A stretch of 64,000 nt of DNA from Ischnura elegans (GCF_921293095.1 NC_060248.1:14960744-15024743); one strand, 5' to 3'. Numbered from the stretch's first letter, positions 1 to 11,275 are shown. Notes: a model not told the origin generated them from the sequence alone. Program-made: numbers and translations.

Positions 1-719
1 TTTTTTTGTCACGACTAGCGTCCTCCTTACGTGGGTTCCCCACATCCCGTTTTTCTATCTTTTCCCACTGTCTCCACTCTCTGTACGCCTGTTCCCACCC
101 CCTTCTTCAAACATGTAAAATCCTCTCCAACCCCCTTTCTCAAAGGTATAAAGGTAATTTACAAATGTTTTGTAGTGTCTTGTACCAGATGATGGCTCAG
201 TGAGCCAAAACGTGTTGTACGCAGTAAAACATTTTGTAGAAAAGTGCTATGATCTTTTATTTATTTAAATATCAAATAATAGGCTTTAATGCGTGTATAC
301 TGGGAATTGGGAAAGGAATTTTTCCTTACATTGCACAAGATAAAGGTGATGAGCATATGAGGGACTAAACCTACAGCCCATGGCACAGCATTTTTCTGTA
401 GGAATAGGTGGTCATTGAAAGAGAATGCATGGTGGATGAGAAATTGTGGCAGGTCTAGCAGGAAATCAGTACTTGGAATATAAGGGAATACAATCAATTG
501 GTACGATCAAAAAATATAAGTACATATACATAGTGCCCATCAAAGCGACTAATCTTTGTCCTTCTATGTGGCTCGCCAACCCCAGTCCTTTTAGCGTTTA
601 AGTCATCCAGAGCACAATGCTCATCCAGAGTGTGTGATTCAGCAAACAAATTTATTAATCTCACAAGTCCAAATGTTGATAAAATGAAGTTATAATAAGG
701 ACAAGTATGTACTAGGTCC
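1..719. other. noncoding, left edge
   Basis: Apart from the hammerhead-like repeat at 179-270 nothing is supported. Open frames at 261-497 and 494-739 on minus lack family resemblance and splice signals. Presumably intron of the LUBEL-like gene. Confidence 0.5.
179..270 (+). repeat. hammerhead-like repeat, single copy
   Basis: Related to one arm of 42410-42600 over about 90 bases: CCAGATGATGGCTCAGTGAG, then CGTGTTGTACGCAG, then an AAAAGTGCTATGATC tail. GAAAC is changed to AAAAC here. Confidence 0.7.
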
Positions 720-1006
720 AAATGAAAATACACAACCAAGGTAACTTTTCACGGGAAAATTATTTATTGGTACGACACATTTCGACTCTGAGGCATCATT
801 CTCAAGTACACTGATTATAATATCGACAATCCAATAAATACCCTAATTCTGGCAGGGGGGTTATAGAGGGGGGGGAAATTTGGGAAGGAGTATAACCCCT
901 GTATAACCCTTCTCCCTCACTTGAGAATGATGCCTCAGCATCGAAACGCGTCGTACCAATAAATAATTTTCCAGTGAAAAGTTACCAAGGTTGTGTATTT
1001 TCATTT
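720..1006. repeat. foldback pair, hammerhead-like family 2
   Basis: Inverted arms of about 86 bp (721-806 and 921-1006), over 90 percent alike, flank about 110 bases. Each arm has a short hairpin (GATGCCTCAGCATC in the right arm) followed by CGAAACGCGTCGTACC. Same layout as 42410-42600 but a different sequence family. In an intron or the 3' part of the LUBEL-like gene. Confidence 0.8.
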
Positions 1007-1115
1007 CAAGATGGATTTTCACAAAGTAAAAGCCGAATCAATTGAATTCATGTACTAGGTCATAATAAAATCCTTCTTTATACACTTTTTGGTTTAGATG
1101 GTGGTTTTGTCGCAC

Positions 1116-1309
1116 CTGTGCCTGCCAGTTGAGGTTGGCCTGCTCTGAGCGCTGGTGCTCCCAAAGGTTGCCCATGGAGGCCCCTCGGAAGCCATTCAGT
1201 GACTTGACTGGGGGGGGCTGGGGTGAGAGGGAAGGGTGTTGTGGCCAGTGTCCTTGACTGCTCTCAGGATGGTGCCGGAATGAGGAATGAATGCTTCCCT
1301 CCCTCATTG
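1116..1309 (-). CDS. LUBEL-like exon, last one inside the window
   Basis: The acceptor is TCACAAG after a T-rich tract (TTTCTTTTTCAATG); the donor is GCACAG|GTGCGA. The first two bases complete a codon begun by the previous exon and the exon ends in phase 0. It encodes MREGSIHSSFRHHPES through WEHQRSEQANLNWQAQ, a low-complexity linker. The reading frame would continue left of the window. Confidence 0.55.
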
Positions 1310-4300
1310 CTTGTGACATTGAAAAAGAAATATTGATTAATGCAAGTCATGAGAACTGTGAGAGCCACATTACCTTATTAATAGCTGCATTTTTAATGTT
1401 TTATCATCACAAGTTATCATCGCATTAGAATCACAAAAAAATGCAAAAATTTTCTATGCATCTTTAAAGCTATGAGAAAAAGATTCCCAAATATTTGGGT
1501 CGCCAAAAATGTTGTAGACATGATTGTTGATAAGATCTGGTGCTTTCCAAGGGCACACATTGATTAAAATTCTTTCTGGTTCTCCACTGCGTGAGTTTTT
1601 CCATCACTACCATTGGCTTATGAGCTCATGCTTTAGAAAATCCAATAGAATTTTACTCACTATGTGCCTCAGGAAAGCACCAGATCTTATTTTACTTGCC
1701 TCTACTGGGAGGAGGTACACCTTGACACTTGAGAAGCTACAAAAAGAGAAGGCGAGCATCTGTAGCTCCCATGCCTTCCTTCTGAGATGCTGCCAACATG
1801 ACGGTCTTAGCTAGTGCTGGCAAAATTCCTGGCAATGGAGCACATTTTAGAACATGCCCTGGTGAGTGAACGACAATCCAAGATGGCTACGAGAGGAGAC
1901 TTGAAGCCCCTCACTTCACCTTGCTGTGATACTATAGCCGGTGAATTGGGAACATGTGGAATGTGCAACTGCTGTCAATGGTGAACTTATGCTAACAAAG
2001 GAGAATGAAAGCAAGAGGGTGGAGTTTTCTCAATTGTCATCACTAAAGAATCCCTGGACAGAAAGCAAGTTGTCATCCTGACCAGCAACGCTTTGGATGG
2101 GCCTACGCTCTGTATTCTATCTAAATGATGTAACTTAGCCCCGGCACTGAGATCCATAGCCTACGCTGACTTTGTTGCAAGCACTGAACAAGCAGCATGC
2201 AAACATCTCTTTGGAGTTACTGAAGAAGTACAAAGCGAGGTGGCAATGGTCATAAAAAGGACCATATTTCCCAAGGGTTATCTCAATAATGATGAACACC
2301 ATGAACCCCAAGCTTTGCGGAGGAATAAAGCCATTACCATACTACTTGTGGACAAAGTTCATGCCAGTATGCTCAAGCATTGTGATGAATCCCATCAAAA
2401 TATAGAGGAGCTCTACATAGGAATTGCCATGATAAAATATTCCCCTGGACCAGGAAATCGAACCACAAATCTTTGGCTTTTACGGCCACTATGCTATCCA
2501 GGTTCCTTATTCCAGTAGCCATTGCACCGAGGCTCATGGTGCCAAATGTTAGGCCCTCGCAGTCCATCAAGGATGGTGACACGAGGGAGAAAGGACTTCC
2601 AAGAAGCCACAACCGGTTGAGAGCTTCAAACCTGCGCAAATCATGCAGTATGTGTAATATTTCAAATCCTGCCGTGTGAATAGTGGTGAAATATACATGA
2701 ATTGCCATTAGAAAAAATTCCCTTGGACAGGGAATCGAGCGACGGATGTTTGACTTTCCGGGCCACTGCACAGACGAATACGCTATCCAGTTTACTGATT
2801 TCAAATATAAATTAATAAATGAAAATATCTCATCAGCACCCTGGCACCCCTCATGGATCTGTGCGAGTACCCAGAAGAGTGTGACATACTGCGGACAAAG
2901 CTAGATGTTGCATTGTTGTTTACTCATGTGCCAGTGAGTGATACCTTGCATCCTCCTTAGTATGCAATGAAAGATTAACTTGCTAGTATGAGAGGCAACA
3001 CTGGTATTAAGACATCTGATATGTACCACGCCCTCTGTAAATGTGGTGAGGAATACCACCAAGAGTATACCACATGCACACAAAAAAACTCAGGACCCTT
3101 GGGAATCTCACTGTGAAATTTGGATGCCGTGGGTGTTGATGAGAAGGCGTGAGGAGGGGGGTGGTGGGGAGGGGGGTGCTGAGGAGAGGGGGAGGCAGGG
3201 CGAGGGGGAGGGGGCAGCGGCCGGTTGCCCATCATCCTCCGCAAACTGCCCATCTTCTCAGAGAGTGAAAACTCCTGCTTCTTCATTTGCCCTGCTTCCT
3301 GCCGACAAAAGCAGAAATATCGAATGAGTGGAGTTGAGAACATCACTTGGATGTATATAGCACCAAGTACATCATTTAACTTATGTACTTTGATTTTGAA
3401 TTGAATTGAAAATCGTACCAAAAACAAGAGTGAAAAAACTGCAAAACTTTTTATATTGCATCAATCTGATTTTCAGATCAGAGTAAAATCATCTAAACAG
3501 TATGTACATAAATGATTATCCCAATACAGAGGAAAAAATTCATCTCAGTAAGGTGAAATGTAAGGGAAAGTTTCTTAAATGAAAATTTCCCCTTGTAAAT
3601 GAAATTTTCTTTTTCTCGTGCGAGGAAATGAAATTGAATCATCTCTATTTAAATTTTAAAGACTTTTCCCAGCTTCATCAAATAAATCCATGTATGTAGA
3701 TGGTGATGAAATGTATCTCAATAAGATGAGAATAAGAAATACTTCAAGTATATAATTTTTCTCAATCCAAAACAGGAATATGTATGTACCTATTTAAAAT
3801 AGCTTCCCAAAAGTAACACCGTAAAGGCATGCAAATCATGCTGAAGCTATTTCAGTAAATATGTACTAAATATTGTTACTGCTGTGGAAAATTTAATGGT
3901 GTACAGTTGCATCATGTTTTTAGTTTTGCTGACAATCCATTCATAAATTTAAAATAATAAACTGGCAAAAAATTAAAGTCTCTGGATTTTTATTGTGGTT
4001 GTGCAGATTTAAACACAGAGCAGAATAAGTGTAATTCGGACCGAGAATCACGAATGCCAAAGACCAGTAGAGTACACAGTACCTGTCTCTCTTTCCCCAG
4101 AGCAGAGAGGAGACCTCCAGTAGATGGAAGCCTAAACAGTGTCGTTGTCCTCTTCTGGCGACTTCGAGGTGGGGGGACAGGGGCCATACCAATCTCCCCT
4201 CTCGGAGGGAGTGGTGGTCGAGTCAGTGTGTGAGCCTCTAATACCTGCCAGTACACAAACGAGTGAGAGAGTTATGGGTATGGTGCGGTTGAGCTTCTAA

Positions 4301-5451
4301 CAACCATTTAAACCATAGTGTATTGCCATTCTGATAATCTTCAATCCTTGCCATAGAATCTGTCAGCAGCAAATACATTGGGAGGTCCATACTTTCCCCT
4401 TGACAATGTTAAATAATTTTTCACTGCTTTGAAATCAAATTGTCATCAACAGGAGACATGCCCAGTTTCCTCTCATATTAAAAGCTCATACTTAGGAAAA
4501 AAGATGTACAAACTGTGCATTTTTAATCATCTATTATTCTCTAATTTGTTGGTAAATACTTGGAGGGTCCAAAACTCTTTATTAAGGTGGGGTTTTTGTG
4601 ATCGATCACCTAGACGATCATCTAATAAAAACACCACTCAAGTGCTTACCTTTCTCACATGTGACTGTCGTTTTGGATGGCGATGGTACATGTCATCGCA
4701 AGAGGAGCAGAATATCTGACCAGAGCATAGGTCACAGCGAACCGCTGGCGTTGATCCCCCACATAGGTCACAATGGCGACCAGTTCCTTTCCTCACTCCT
4801 TGAAAATGATGATTTGAAACAAGTTTAAGTGGTATGTCAGGTGAAACCATAGTCATGATTACACTCACATCAGATCCAATTTGATGAAATGTAACTAAGA
4901 GATTATGAATAACATGCACATAGATTGAAGTGATGCTTGAATTTGAGACACCTGTAGACATTATGGAATCAGCATTATGTTCTGATAAAATTTTATTTGG
5001 AGAAGAATGAAATCAATTTAAGGAGACATCTGATTTTTAATGTTTGATTTCTATTGTAGAGTTTTACATACACATAAAAAACAAGATTCAAAAAATTAAA
5101 TTGCTAAATGCTACAGCAGAATCAATGTTTTATCTAACATCTTACTGTATGTATCACTTACTGTCATATAAGATTCAAAAAATTAAATTTTTAAATACTG
5201 CAGCATAATCAGTGTTTTATTTAACATCTTAGTGTATGTATCACTTACTTTCATAGTAGTAATACTTTAATGCAAAGATAAAGGGGTTGATGATTACCAA
5301 ATGAAGGTGGTCGTGGTGGCCCATTCATGTAGGATGCTGCGTTGACTTCGATCACTTCATATTCCGGGTCGTCAGGTGGAGGAGGAGGGGGAGGCATCCT
5401 TGGTGGACTATCCCCACCCACTTTGACCTGGCGAGAACATATCACGGCATC
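1116..5451 (-). CDS. LUBEL/RNF31-like E3 ubiquitin ligase, partial (5 exons)
   Basis: Five minus-strand exons join in one open frame: 5298-5451, 4650-4798, 4083-4244, 3097-3298 and 1116-1309. Each has AG/GT borders and the phases agree at every junction (0, 1, 0, 0, 1, 0). The product has an acidic and proline-rich segment (PPPPPPPDDPEYEVIEV), then a B-box-type zinc finger with paired cysteines (CDLCGG, RCDLC, FCSSC) and histidines (MYHRHPKRQSH), then proline-rich linkers and a basic SLRRMMGNRPLPPPP stretch. From memory, this B-box plus PPP-linker layout matches the N-terminal half of insect LUBEL, the HOIP/RNF31 relative that assembles linear ubiquitin chains in immune signalling. NZF, UBA and RBR parts are not seen and would lie left of position 1116. 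The exon model is well supported; the family name is inference. A possible sixth exon at 7592-7675 is listed separately. Confidence 0.62.
1530..1690. repeat. foldback element
   Basis: Ends ATAAGATCTGGTGCTTTCC and its exact reverse complement; similarity continues inward for about 48 bases at lower identity. About 161 bp. In a LUBEL-like intron. Confidence 0.75.
2400..2500 (-). repeat. tRNA-derived SINE family 2, copy 1
   Basis: On minus: A-box-like TAGCATAGTGG, B box GGTTCGATTTCC (2453-2464), then CTGGTCCAGGGGAATATTTT and ATGGCAATTCC. The reading frames here are not genes. Confidence 0.7.
2695..2790 (-). repeat. tRNA-derived SINE family 2, copy 2
   Basis: On minus: GGATAGCGTATTCGTC, B-box-like GCTCGATTCCC, then TGTCCAAGGGAATTTTTTC and ATGGCAATTCATG, the shared tail. 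Confidence 0.7.
3097..3298 (-). CDS. LUBEL-like exon, basic and proline/histidine-rich
   Basis: The acceptor is TTGTCGGCAG. The donor AAGG|GTCCTG is weak, but it is the choice that keeps the frame into the next exon and fits its phase best. The exon encodes EAGQMKKQEFSLSEKMGS, then RRMMGNRPLPPPP, and a run of PPPHH repeats. The plus-strand reading at 3043-3327 is only its antisense shadow. The 3' border is the least certain of the five exons. Confidence 0.5.
4083..4244 (-). CDS. LUBEL-like exon, proline-rich linker
   Basis: This is a 54-codon exon, phase 0 at both ends, with acceptor ACTGGCAG and donor GGCAG|GTACTG. It encodes TLTRPPLPPRGE and VPPPRSRQKR motifs, possible SH3 or WW ligands, and a C-terminal LLSALGKERQ helix-like stretch. 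Confidence 0.58.
4650..4798 (-). CDS. LUBEL-like exon, B-box zinc finger
   Basis: The acceptor is TTTTCAAG and the donor GAAAG|GTAAGC, close to consensus. It encodes the zinc-binding core with four CxxC-type half-sites followed by MYHRHPKRQSHVRK. The Cys/His spacing is that of a B-box, and the cysteines together with the basic HRHPKRQ tail are the strongest clue to the family. Confidence 0.68.
5083..5256. repeat. tandem duplication, 2 x 87 bp
   Basis: Copies 5083-5169 and 5170-5256, both starting AAGATTCAAAAAATTAAAT and ending in TATCACTTACTNTCATA. In the intron next to the exon at 5298. Confidence 0.85.
5298..5451 (-). CDS. LUBEL-like exon, proline/acidic segment
   Basis: The exon lies between an acceptor ending AAAAAAG (minus strand) and a donor TTTG|GTAATC. 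It starts in phase 0 and ends in phase 1, so the last G completes a glycine with the next exon at 4798. It encodes a short DAVICSRQVKVGGDSPPR lead, a run of seven prolines and the acidic DDPEYEVIEV. A strong hairpin lies just upstream at 5499-5547. Confidence 0.6.
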
Positions 5452-5498
5452 CTTTTTTGTGACAGCGTTGAAAGATTCCAAGAAAATCACTTCTCACT

Positions 5499-5547
5499 GG
5501 CATAGCAAATGTGGTGATTCCCAGAAAATCACCACATTTGCTATGCC
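5499..5547. repeat. perfect hairpin, 21-bp arms
   Basis: Arms 5499-5519 and 5527-5547 (GGCATAGCAAATGTGGTGATT and its complement) with a 7-base loop. A third partial arm (GGCATAGCAAATG) follows at 5564-5576 with its own ATTACT/AGTAAT stem. It lies about 50 bases upstream of a LUBEL-like exon. Confidence 0.85.
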
Positions 5548-6703
5548 ATTACTTTTCAGTAATGGCATAGCAAATGTTTACATCTTAGCACAACTCTATA
5601 TTTTACTTAAGAACGCATACTTCATTTAGACCTTATTTTATGCAACATAAAATACTGACATTACCTTGTACTCTATCTACATGACTGTAATATCAGTAAA
5701 ACAAAATATGCAACTGTAAAACCAAAACAATTCCATTCAAGCATTAGTCACTAGGAGGATGAATGGCATTCATGTCAATTCTCAATATTGCTACAACTCT
5801 ATCAGAAATGCCCAGATTATTGATCTTGTAAAATATACAAGTAATGCTCTTCCTCCAGTAATAAAAAACATCATAAACATTGATGACTTCAAAAGAGCAT
5901 CTAAGATTTTTTACTGAAGCATGGTTTTTACTTTGAGGAAGAGTATCTTGTGAATAAAATATATTACTGATTAACCTTTTATCGCAAGCTACCCTTGGTA
6001 ACATTTTATGCATGCAATTGACGAGTTCTAAGCATATTTGTGTAAACTATTCATAAGCAATGCAATATAATTATTATTATTACTTAACAACCTTTTGCTA
6101 ATTTTTTGCAATGCATGCCCCCTACCTCCAAAACTCCCTATTCCTCCTGCAAAATGTATATGTAAGTAGGCCCCACTAGGACCCTCTCTTGACATCATAA
6201 TTTCCATCCCTATCATTCCTCCTCTGATCATCTTAATTCAACCATGATATACTCCCATATCAACAGTGTTAACTAGCTGGATTTCTACCTCTATGCATAC
6301 ACCTTTGACTAAAAACAATTTGAATTTAACCTTGCACACTCTCTCACTACAAATACAAAATGACACACCCAAGAGCATATCTTTTTCCTTGGTTTAATTT
6401 TTGTTAGAAAATTATTTAAAATTGCAACTTTAACCGAAACTTCTGCCACTGCTTTTGCATAGCTTAAGTAAAAATATGTATTGTCTCTTTTTCAGAGAAA
6501 TACAATGTAAAATTCAGTATCATCACAGTACATACTACACTTTATAGCAGTCCACCCTGATCAATTGATAATGCAAGTATGAGCCGCAAATGCTATTGGA
6601 AATCAATTCACTATATATGTACCTTTCATAATACGAACTCCTCCCTACTCTCACGATGAATTAAATCGAAACTTGAAGCTTGTACGTAGTGGAAGAGCTC
6701 CAT

Positions 6704-6916
6704 ATTAATAATGAAAGACACTTTGTTTCTTCCATAAGTTTATAAAGATTTCTATTTTATTACTGGCTATTACACCACCATCAAATAATATTTTCATTAT
6801 TAGAGGCAAATAGCATTAGAGGCAAATATTACTTGATAATGTAATAGCCGAAACCGGTAATAAAATAGAAATATTTATAAACTTGTGGAAGAAACAAAGT
6901 GTCTTTCATTATTAAT
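6704..6916. repeat. foldback element with long arms
   Basis: Ends ATTAATAATGAAAGAC and its reverse complement; arms stay alike for about 70-85 bases. The centre carries a short duplication (ATTAGAGGCAAATA). No coding capacity. Confidence 0.85.
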
Positions 6917-7591
6917 ACTCATGATGAATGTCATTATTACCACATACACACAATAGCTGCAACTTGGTCAGCTCTTATTGTCAATGTGACACTTTCTCAA
7001 TTAACTAAACTCACAGTGAAATAGCCAATGGCATTTTACAGATGCCAAGTGGCAATTGATTCAAAGCTATTGCTCCTCTGATGCACACATGTTTTCAGTT
7101 TGAAATCTGAAAATTTTCTGACCTGAAGATGCACGCAGGATTGATGAAACTGTCGTCATCAGACATAATGTCAAGTCAGTGGAAGCCCAGAAAACATGAT
7201 CACATCAACTAGTCATGGAAGTCTTTGCATGGACAATTACTCCACTTGAGCCACTCAATGAGTTCACCCGCCCTTGTGACTGCTCCAAACAGCAATTAGT
7301 CATGTGTTAGTCTCCCCACCGGCCATGTTCTCACCACTTAGAGCTCTCCTCAGTCTTACAAATATTTCTAACATTAGTCATCATTCTTTCTGTAGTTATA
7401 CCAAGCAATTAAAGTTTTGAATTCAAACAATCACAAAGCCGGATACTAATAAAACTAGGAAAAATGCCATTTCATGTATTTTACAATACATACATTGGTA
7501 AATGAGAGGATGATGTCTGTGAGGTACTATATCTCAAGACTAGATAGAGTCATGCAATTTCAGATCAGTTGAAGGCGGTGTTGGTACTGAC

Positions 7592-7675
7592 CCCAGCGTT
7601 AGAGGCTGCAACCATCCAGTGTGGCATTGATCTCGTGGGACGAGGGCGACCTGGCAACGGCCTCCGCCATCTCTC
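7592..7675 (-). CDS. possible additional 5' exon of the LUBEL-like gene
   Basis: An 84-bp open block lies between an acceptor (CATTAGCAG) and a donor (GGG|GTCAGT) on the minus strand. It is phase 0 at both ends, as needed to join the exon at 5451. The reading is ERWRRPLPGRPRPTRSMPHW followed by MVAASNAG. No domain is recognised. Length, phase and splice sites fit, but there is no homology evidence. Confidence 0.35.
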
Positions 7676-8440
7676 CTGCTAATGAGGCCACCAACACATA
7701 GTACTTCAGTCCACACTGATCCTATCACTTTGATACAATTGATTATTATTTCAGGGGAATGAAATGGTGGCCTTAGTCAAAGCAGGCAGAGTTGACCCTT
7801 GAGAGATACACAATGGGATAAGTCAGGGGAAGGAAGGGCTGGAATGCATGGGATGGACAGAGGAAAGGGCACATGTGGAAATCTCAGGTGATTCGTACTG
7901 CCATGGGGCGGTCGTCAAGGGGGGGACCAAATGATTGGTCGGATATCAGTCCATGCAGTCACCAGCATTCTCAACCTTCTTACTTCTTCTGTCATGGCAC
8001 AACTCTGAGCGACTTGACCGCAGTGCTTAGCGGCACCTTTAATGACCAACACTCTTAAAACTATGAAACTACAGAAAATACAATATGAAGATATGAACTT
8101 GCTTCCATGTATATACATACATGGCTCCAAACTTTTTAAACTAAAAACTCAAATGTGAGCATCAAAGTTCTTTTTATTTTATAATAACATTTTATATCAA
8201 ATTTTTTAAAGTGACTTTTGATGTAATAGTGTTATATTTTAACTATAAAATTGGTAAATAATAAGCCAAATGTTTTTACACAAGGATAATGGTAAAATCT
8301 GCCAAACTGACACTTCTGACATAATAAATGAGTTAGAAAATTAAAAACTCAGAACTTATTTGAATTAAAAAAATTTTCAAATACTTGAAGGTGTTGTGAT
8401 ATATATCAATCCTACTAGGCGAATGCTGTTCATATTCACA

Positions 8441-8525
8441 ACAATTGCCATAGGAAAAAATTCTGCACCAGGAAACAAACCACTTACCATTGGCTTCCTG
8501 GGCCATGCATTGATTGCTTCCTGGA
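8441..8525 (-). repeat. tRNA-derived SINE family 2, degraded copy 3
   Basis: Same order on minus: GCATGGCCCAGGAAGCC, GGTTTGTTTCC (altered B box), then TGGTGCAGAATTTTTTCC and TATGGCAATTG. The GTAAGTGG inside mimics a splice donor. Confidence 0.55.
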
Positions 8526-9251
8526 GGGTGCACGTGGCCCCCTCCCCCCTAAATACGGAGTTAGCTGCCAAGCTCGATTGAGATCACTCTCAGCACAAAG
8601 ACACTTGGCAATCATAAAAAAAGAGCTATAAGTGAATTACATATGAAAATATTGAAAATTCATGATGAAGAGAAAAATTATCCTAGTTCACAAAATGTAA
8701 TTTAACAAAAACGAATCTTCCAACTCCATTATTTTCCATGATGGTGACATTTATAATGGTGAGAAACAGACATACACTTCTGTGATTTCTTGTAAAGATT
8801 GCAGGAACTTGAGATTGGAGGTATAAAAGAGTCTAATAAGAGAGTAAAGTAAATAATAAGAGAGTAAAAAAATATTAGTTTTGTTGCACAAAAATTGAGG
8901 CAACTTGCAGAAAGAAGCCCTTTCTAAGGGATTAAAAAAGTGTGTACTTCTAAACGGTAAAAAGATCAACCCTCCACTGCTAGAATATCACACCAATCAA
9001 GTAGCATGAATGGCTGTGGTCCTTTTAAGCAAATAATCATCCATTTAGAACTTATTTAATGGCAAATAGAGGAATTTATTTCTCATAAAAATGTTACGAC
9101 ATGTTCTTAAATGGCAAACAAATTAAAGATAAAGTATTATACTGATAACTTCTGATAGTCAGTAGTAGTCAAAACCTTTTATATAATAACTATGTTAATG
9201 AGCATCGATCGAAATATGAAAGAATTTTACTATGGAAAATAAGTTTACCAT

Positions 9252-9361
9252 CCCCTATGAAAAAATTGTATAAAACTGTTTCAAATTTTTATACATTGCC
9301 ATGGCAATGTATAAGAATGTATAAAAATTTGAAACAGTTTTATACAATTTTTTCATAGGGG
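9252..9361. repeat. snap-back element family S, copy 1
   Basis: A 110-bp near-perfect palindrome beginning CCCCTATGAAAAAATTG and ending in its reverse complement, with centre GCCATGG. The right arm has 10 bases absent from the left. AT is present on both outer sides. The same family recurs at 58619-58738. Confidence 0.9.
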
Positions 9362-10530
9362 ATATTTCAGTGTCAAATATAAAACTCTGCTGACAATGTG
9401 TATGCCACAGGAGTCATCCTCATTAACAGAGACAGAGAGAGAAATATGCCAAATTTTATCAACACATACAACTTCTTAAAATCTTTACAATGGTTGTGTG
9501 TTTCATTTTTAAAGTTTCATTAATAGGTAATAAAGCAGTTAAGCATCTCAACCCACAATTGTGCTTTTTTGTTAAATTTCCACGACCATGTGTGCTTATT
9601 TATTGAATTCTACAGAGGAATGTGTTGCAAAATGTATCGGTCCCGCTGAGTTCCAATCAATTACGCAGCGGGTTTAATAGATCGCATTCTTTGTATCATT
9701 TTGCTCGGTACCCATTCAACTCCTGCAACATATGCAAGGACAATATACTTGTATGATTTGCGGGTTGCCAAAACACAGGGATATAGCTGATATCCGAGGT
9801 CGCGGATCATAGTGTATGGTTTCTAGATGCTCTCAACGCATTTTAAGGCAAAAAATGTTCTTGAAATTAACATATTAGCGTAGATTACTGTGAGTGGGAA
9901 GTGTAGATATGAAATCAAAAATAGATGCAAAGTTTTCGTTAAAAAAATATCCATTTTCCGGTGTCCAAAGCCAATCTCACAAGAAAAAAAATCATTTTAA
10001 AGAGCGCTGAAAGGAAATCATTCATATTCTTGGTGTCTATATATGATTTAATACTAAATATGTGCATTGTATAAAAATGTAGCCGATGCAATTTGATGTG
10101 ACTTTAAATTTTGCATTTATGTTATTCAATGTTTTGATTTATCAAATGGGAGGGCATTTTAAATTATTTATTAATTCCTTCCGCGAACCACAGACAGAGG
10201 AACATGGCAAGCTCATGGAATGTTTTGGAATACGGGCCTGGGAGCTGTTAAGTACGTGATGACAATATGCTACCACAACGCGATATATCCGAGAGACCGC
10301 AGGGCATGAATGACCTCCGCCCTCTTCCACAACTTCCTCCAACTCAAACCACCACTAATATATCCTGGAAATATGTCCACTGACGGGGCAAAGGTATTCT
10401 ACGAAACAACTGACTAACGACACCACTACTTTCGTATTATTCTCACGCCACACACACTGATCCATATGCGACGGTCACACATGAAGGTCCCTGCTTCTGC
10501 TAGTGGTATCATCAATTATTCGATTCGGTC

Positions 10531-10787
10531 CAGTGGCGCCGACTCCATGGGGCCTGAGGGGGCCCGAGCCCCCCCCCCAAAAATTCGTTACAGATGTGAG
10601 GAAAAAATGTGTCAGGCTTGTCGATTTTCCCCGGAGTGTCCAGATATCGAGATTCGAGTGATCAGGGTCCTAATGTTGATCATATGACTCTTCTAAAATG
10701 CTTAAAAAAACTTAAAATTCACTACTTATAAAATGTACCGAGGCAAGGTTTGGGCCCCCTAATATTTTTTGTAAGTCGGCACCCCTG
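10531..10787 (+). mobile_element. hAT-like miniature element family A, copy 1
   Basis: Exact 8-bp duplication ATTCGGTC at 10523-10530 and 10788-10795. Ends CAGTGGCGCCGACT and, reversed, CAGGGGTGCCGACTTA. The copy at 61713-61975 is the same family in the opposite orientation and shares nearly all of the sequence. Confidence 0.93.
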
Positions 10788-10954
10788 ATTCGGTCCTTTA
10801 TTCGATGCTTACATTCTCATGCAGTGATTTATCGATTTATGTGCTTACTTAGCAGCGCTCAATTAAAAGCATTCAATTCGGGAAAAAATACAGTGCGTGT
10901 ATTGTCGACAAATTTAGCAATCACATCGGCAGTAACACACATAGAGCTCTTGTG

Positions 10955-11060
10955 CGAAATATCCACAGAGAGAAAATCATTCTCCTTGACCAGGAATCGA
11001 ACCCAAATCCCCCGATTTCCGGTCGTCTGATTTGGCCAGTTAAGCCACCGATGCGTCATT
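10955..11060 (-). repeat. tRNA-derived SINE family 1, copy 1
   Basis: The minus strand carries a polymerase III A box (TGGCTTAACTGG, about 11036-11047) and a B box (GGTTCGATTCC, 10993-11003) at tRNA spacing, then GGTCAAGGAGAATGATTTTC. Fuller element limits are not clear. Confidence 0.75.
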
Positions 11061-11157
11061 CTCCCCTGTGGAAATTTGAGGACTATACCGGGCAAGGTGG
11101 TATGGACTGCTGAGCAAATGATGCCACAAGCAGTCGAAATCGTGCGCACAGCGCCTT

Positions 11158-11275
11158 AGACGGAGAGCAAAGCCCGGTAGCTTGACTTGCTAAAGCACTC
11201 AACCGGAAATCGGGGGAACCGGGTTCGATTCCTGGTCAATGCGAATGATATTTTTCACTGCGGATATTTCGCACA
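11158..11275 (+). repeat. tRNA-derived SINE family 1, copy 2
   Basis: A-box-like GGTAGCTTGACTTGC and B box GGTTCGATTCC (11222-11232), then GGTCAATGCGAATGATATTT and GGATATTTCGCACA, shared with copy 1. Lies head to head with copy 1. Confidence 0.78.

Larger units (their letters stand above)
1691..3096. other. intron of the LUBEL-like gene
   Basis: Holds two family 2 SINEs. The part 1850-2400 has a higher coding-like composition on plus but no continuous frame and no recognised product. Confidence 0.5.
7676..10530. other. intron or upstream region of the LUBEL-like gene
   Basis: AT-rich; holds a SINE and a snap-back element. From about 10140 to 10530 CpG content rises and could mark a promoter on either strand, but no exon could be supported. 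Confidence 0.4.

Noticed and set aside
494-739. 81-codon minus-strand frame (LFAESHTLDEHCALDDLN)
   Set aside because: No family resemblance, no convincing splice borders and it runs into a foldback repeat.
3043-3327. Plus-strand glycine/glutamate-rich frame
   Set aside because: Antisense of the proline/histidine-rich LUBEL-like exon.
8333-8571. Minus-strand block reading SVFRGEGATCTLQEAINAW with an acceptor and a GTAAGT donor, first taken as a LUBEL-like exon
   Set aside because: It aligns with the tRNA-derived SINE copies at 2400-2500 and 2695-2790, so the open frame and donor are by chance.
11158-11235. tRNA gene on the plus strand (A and B boxes at tRNA spacing)
   Set aside because: Other copies share the tail beyond the tRNA part and the cloverleaf is not kept; a SINE explains it better.
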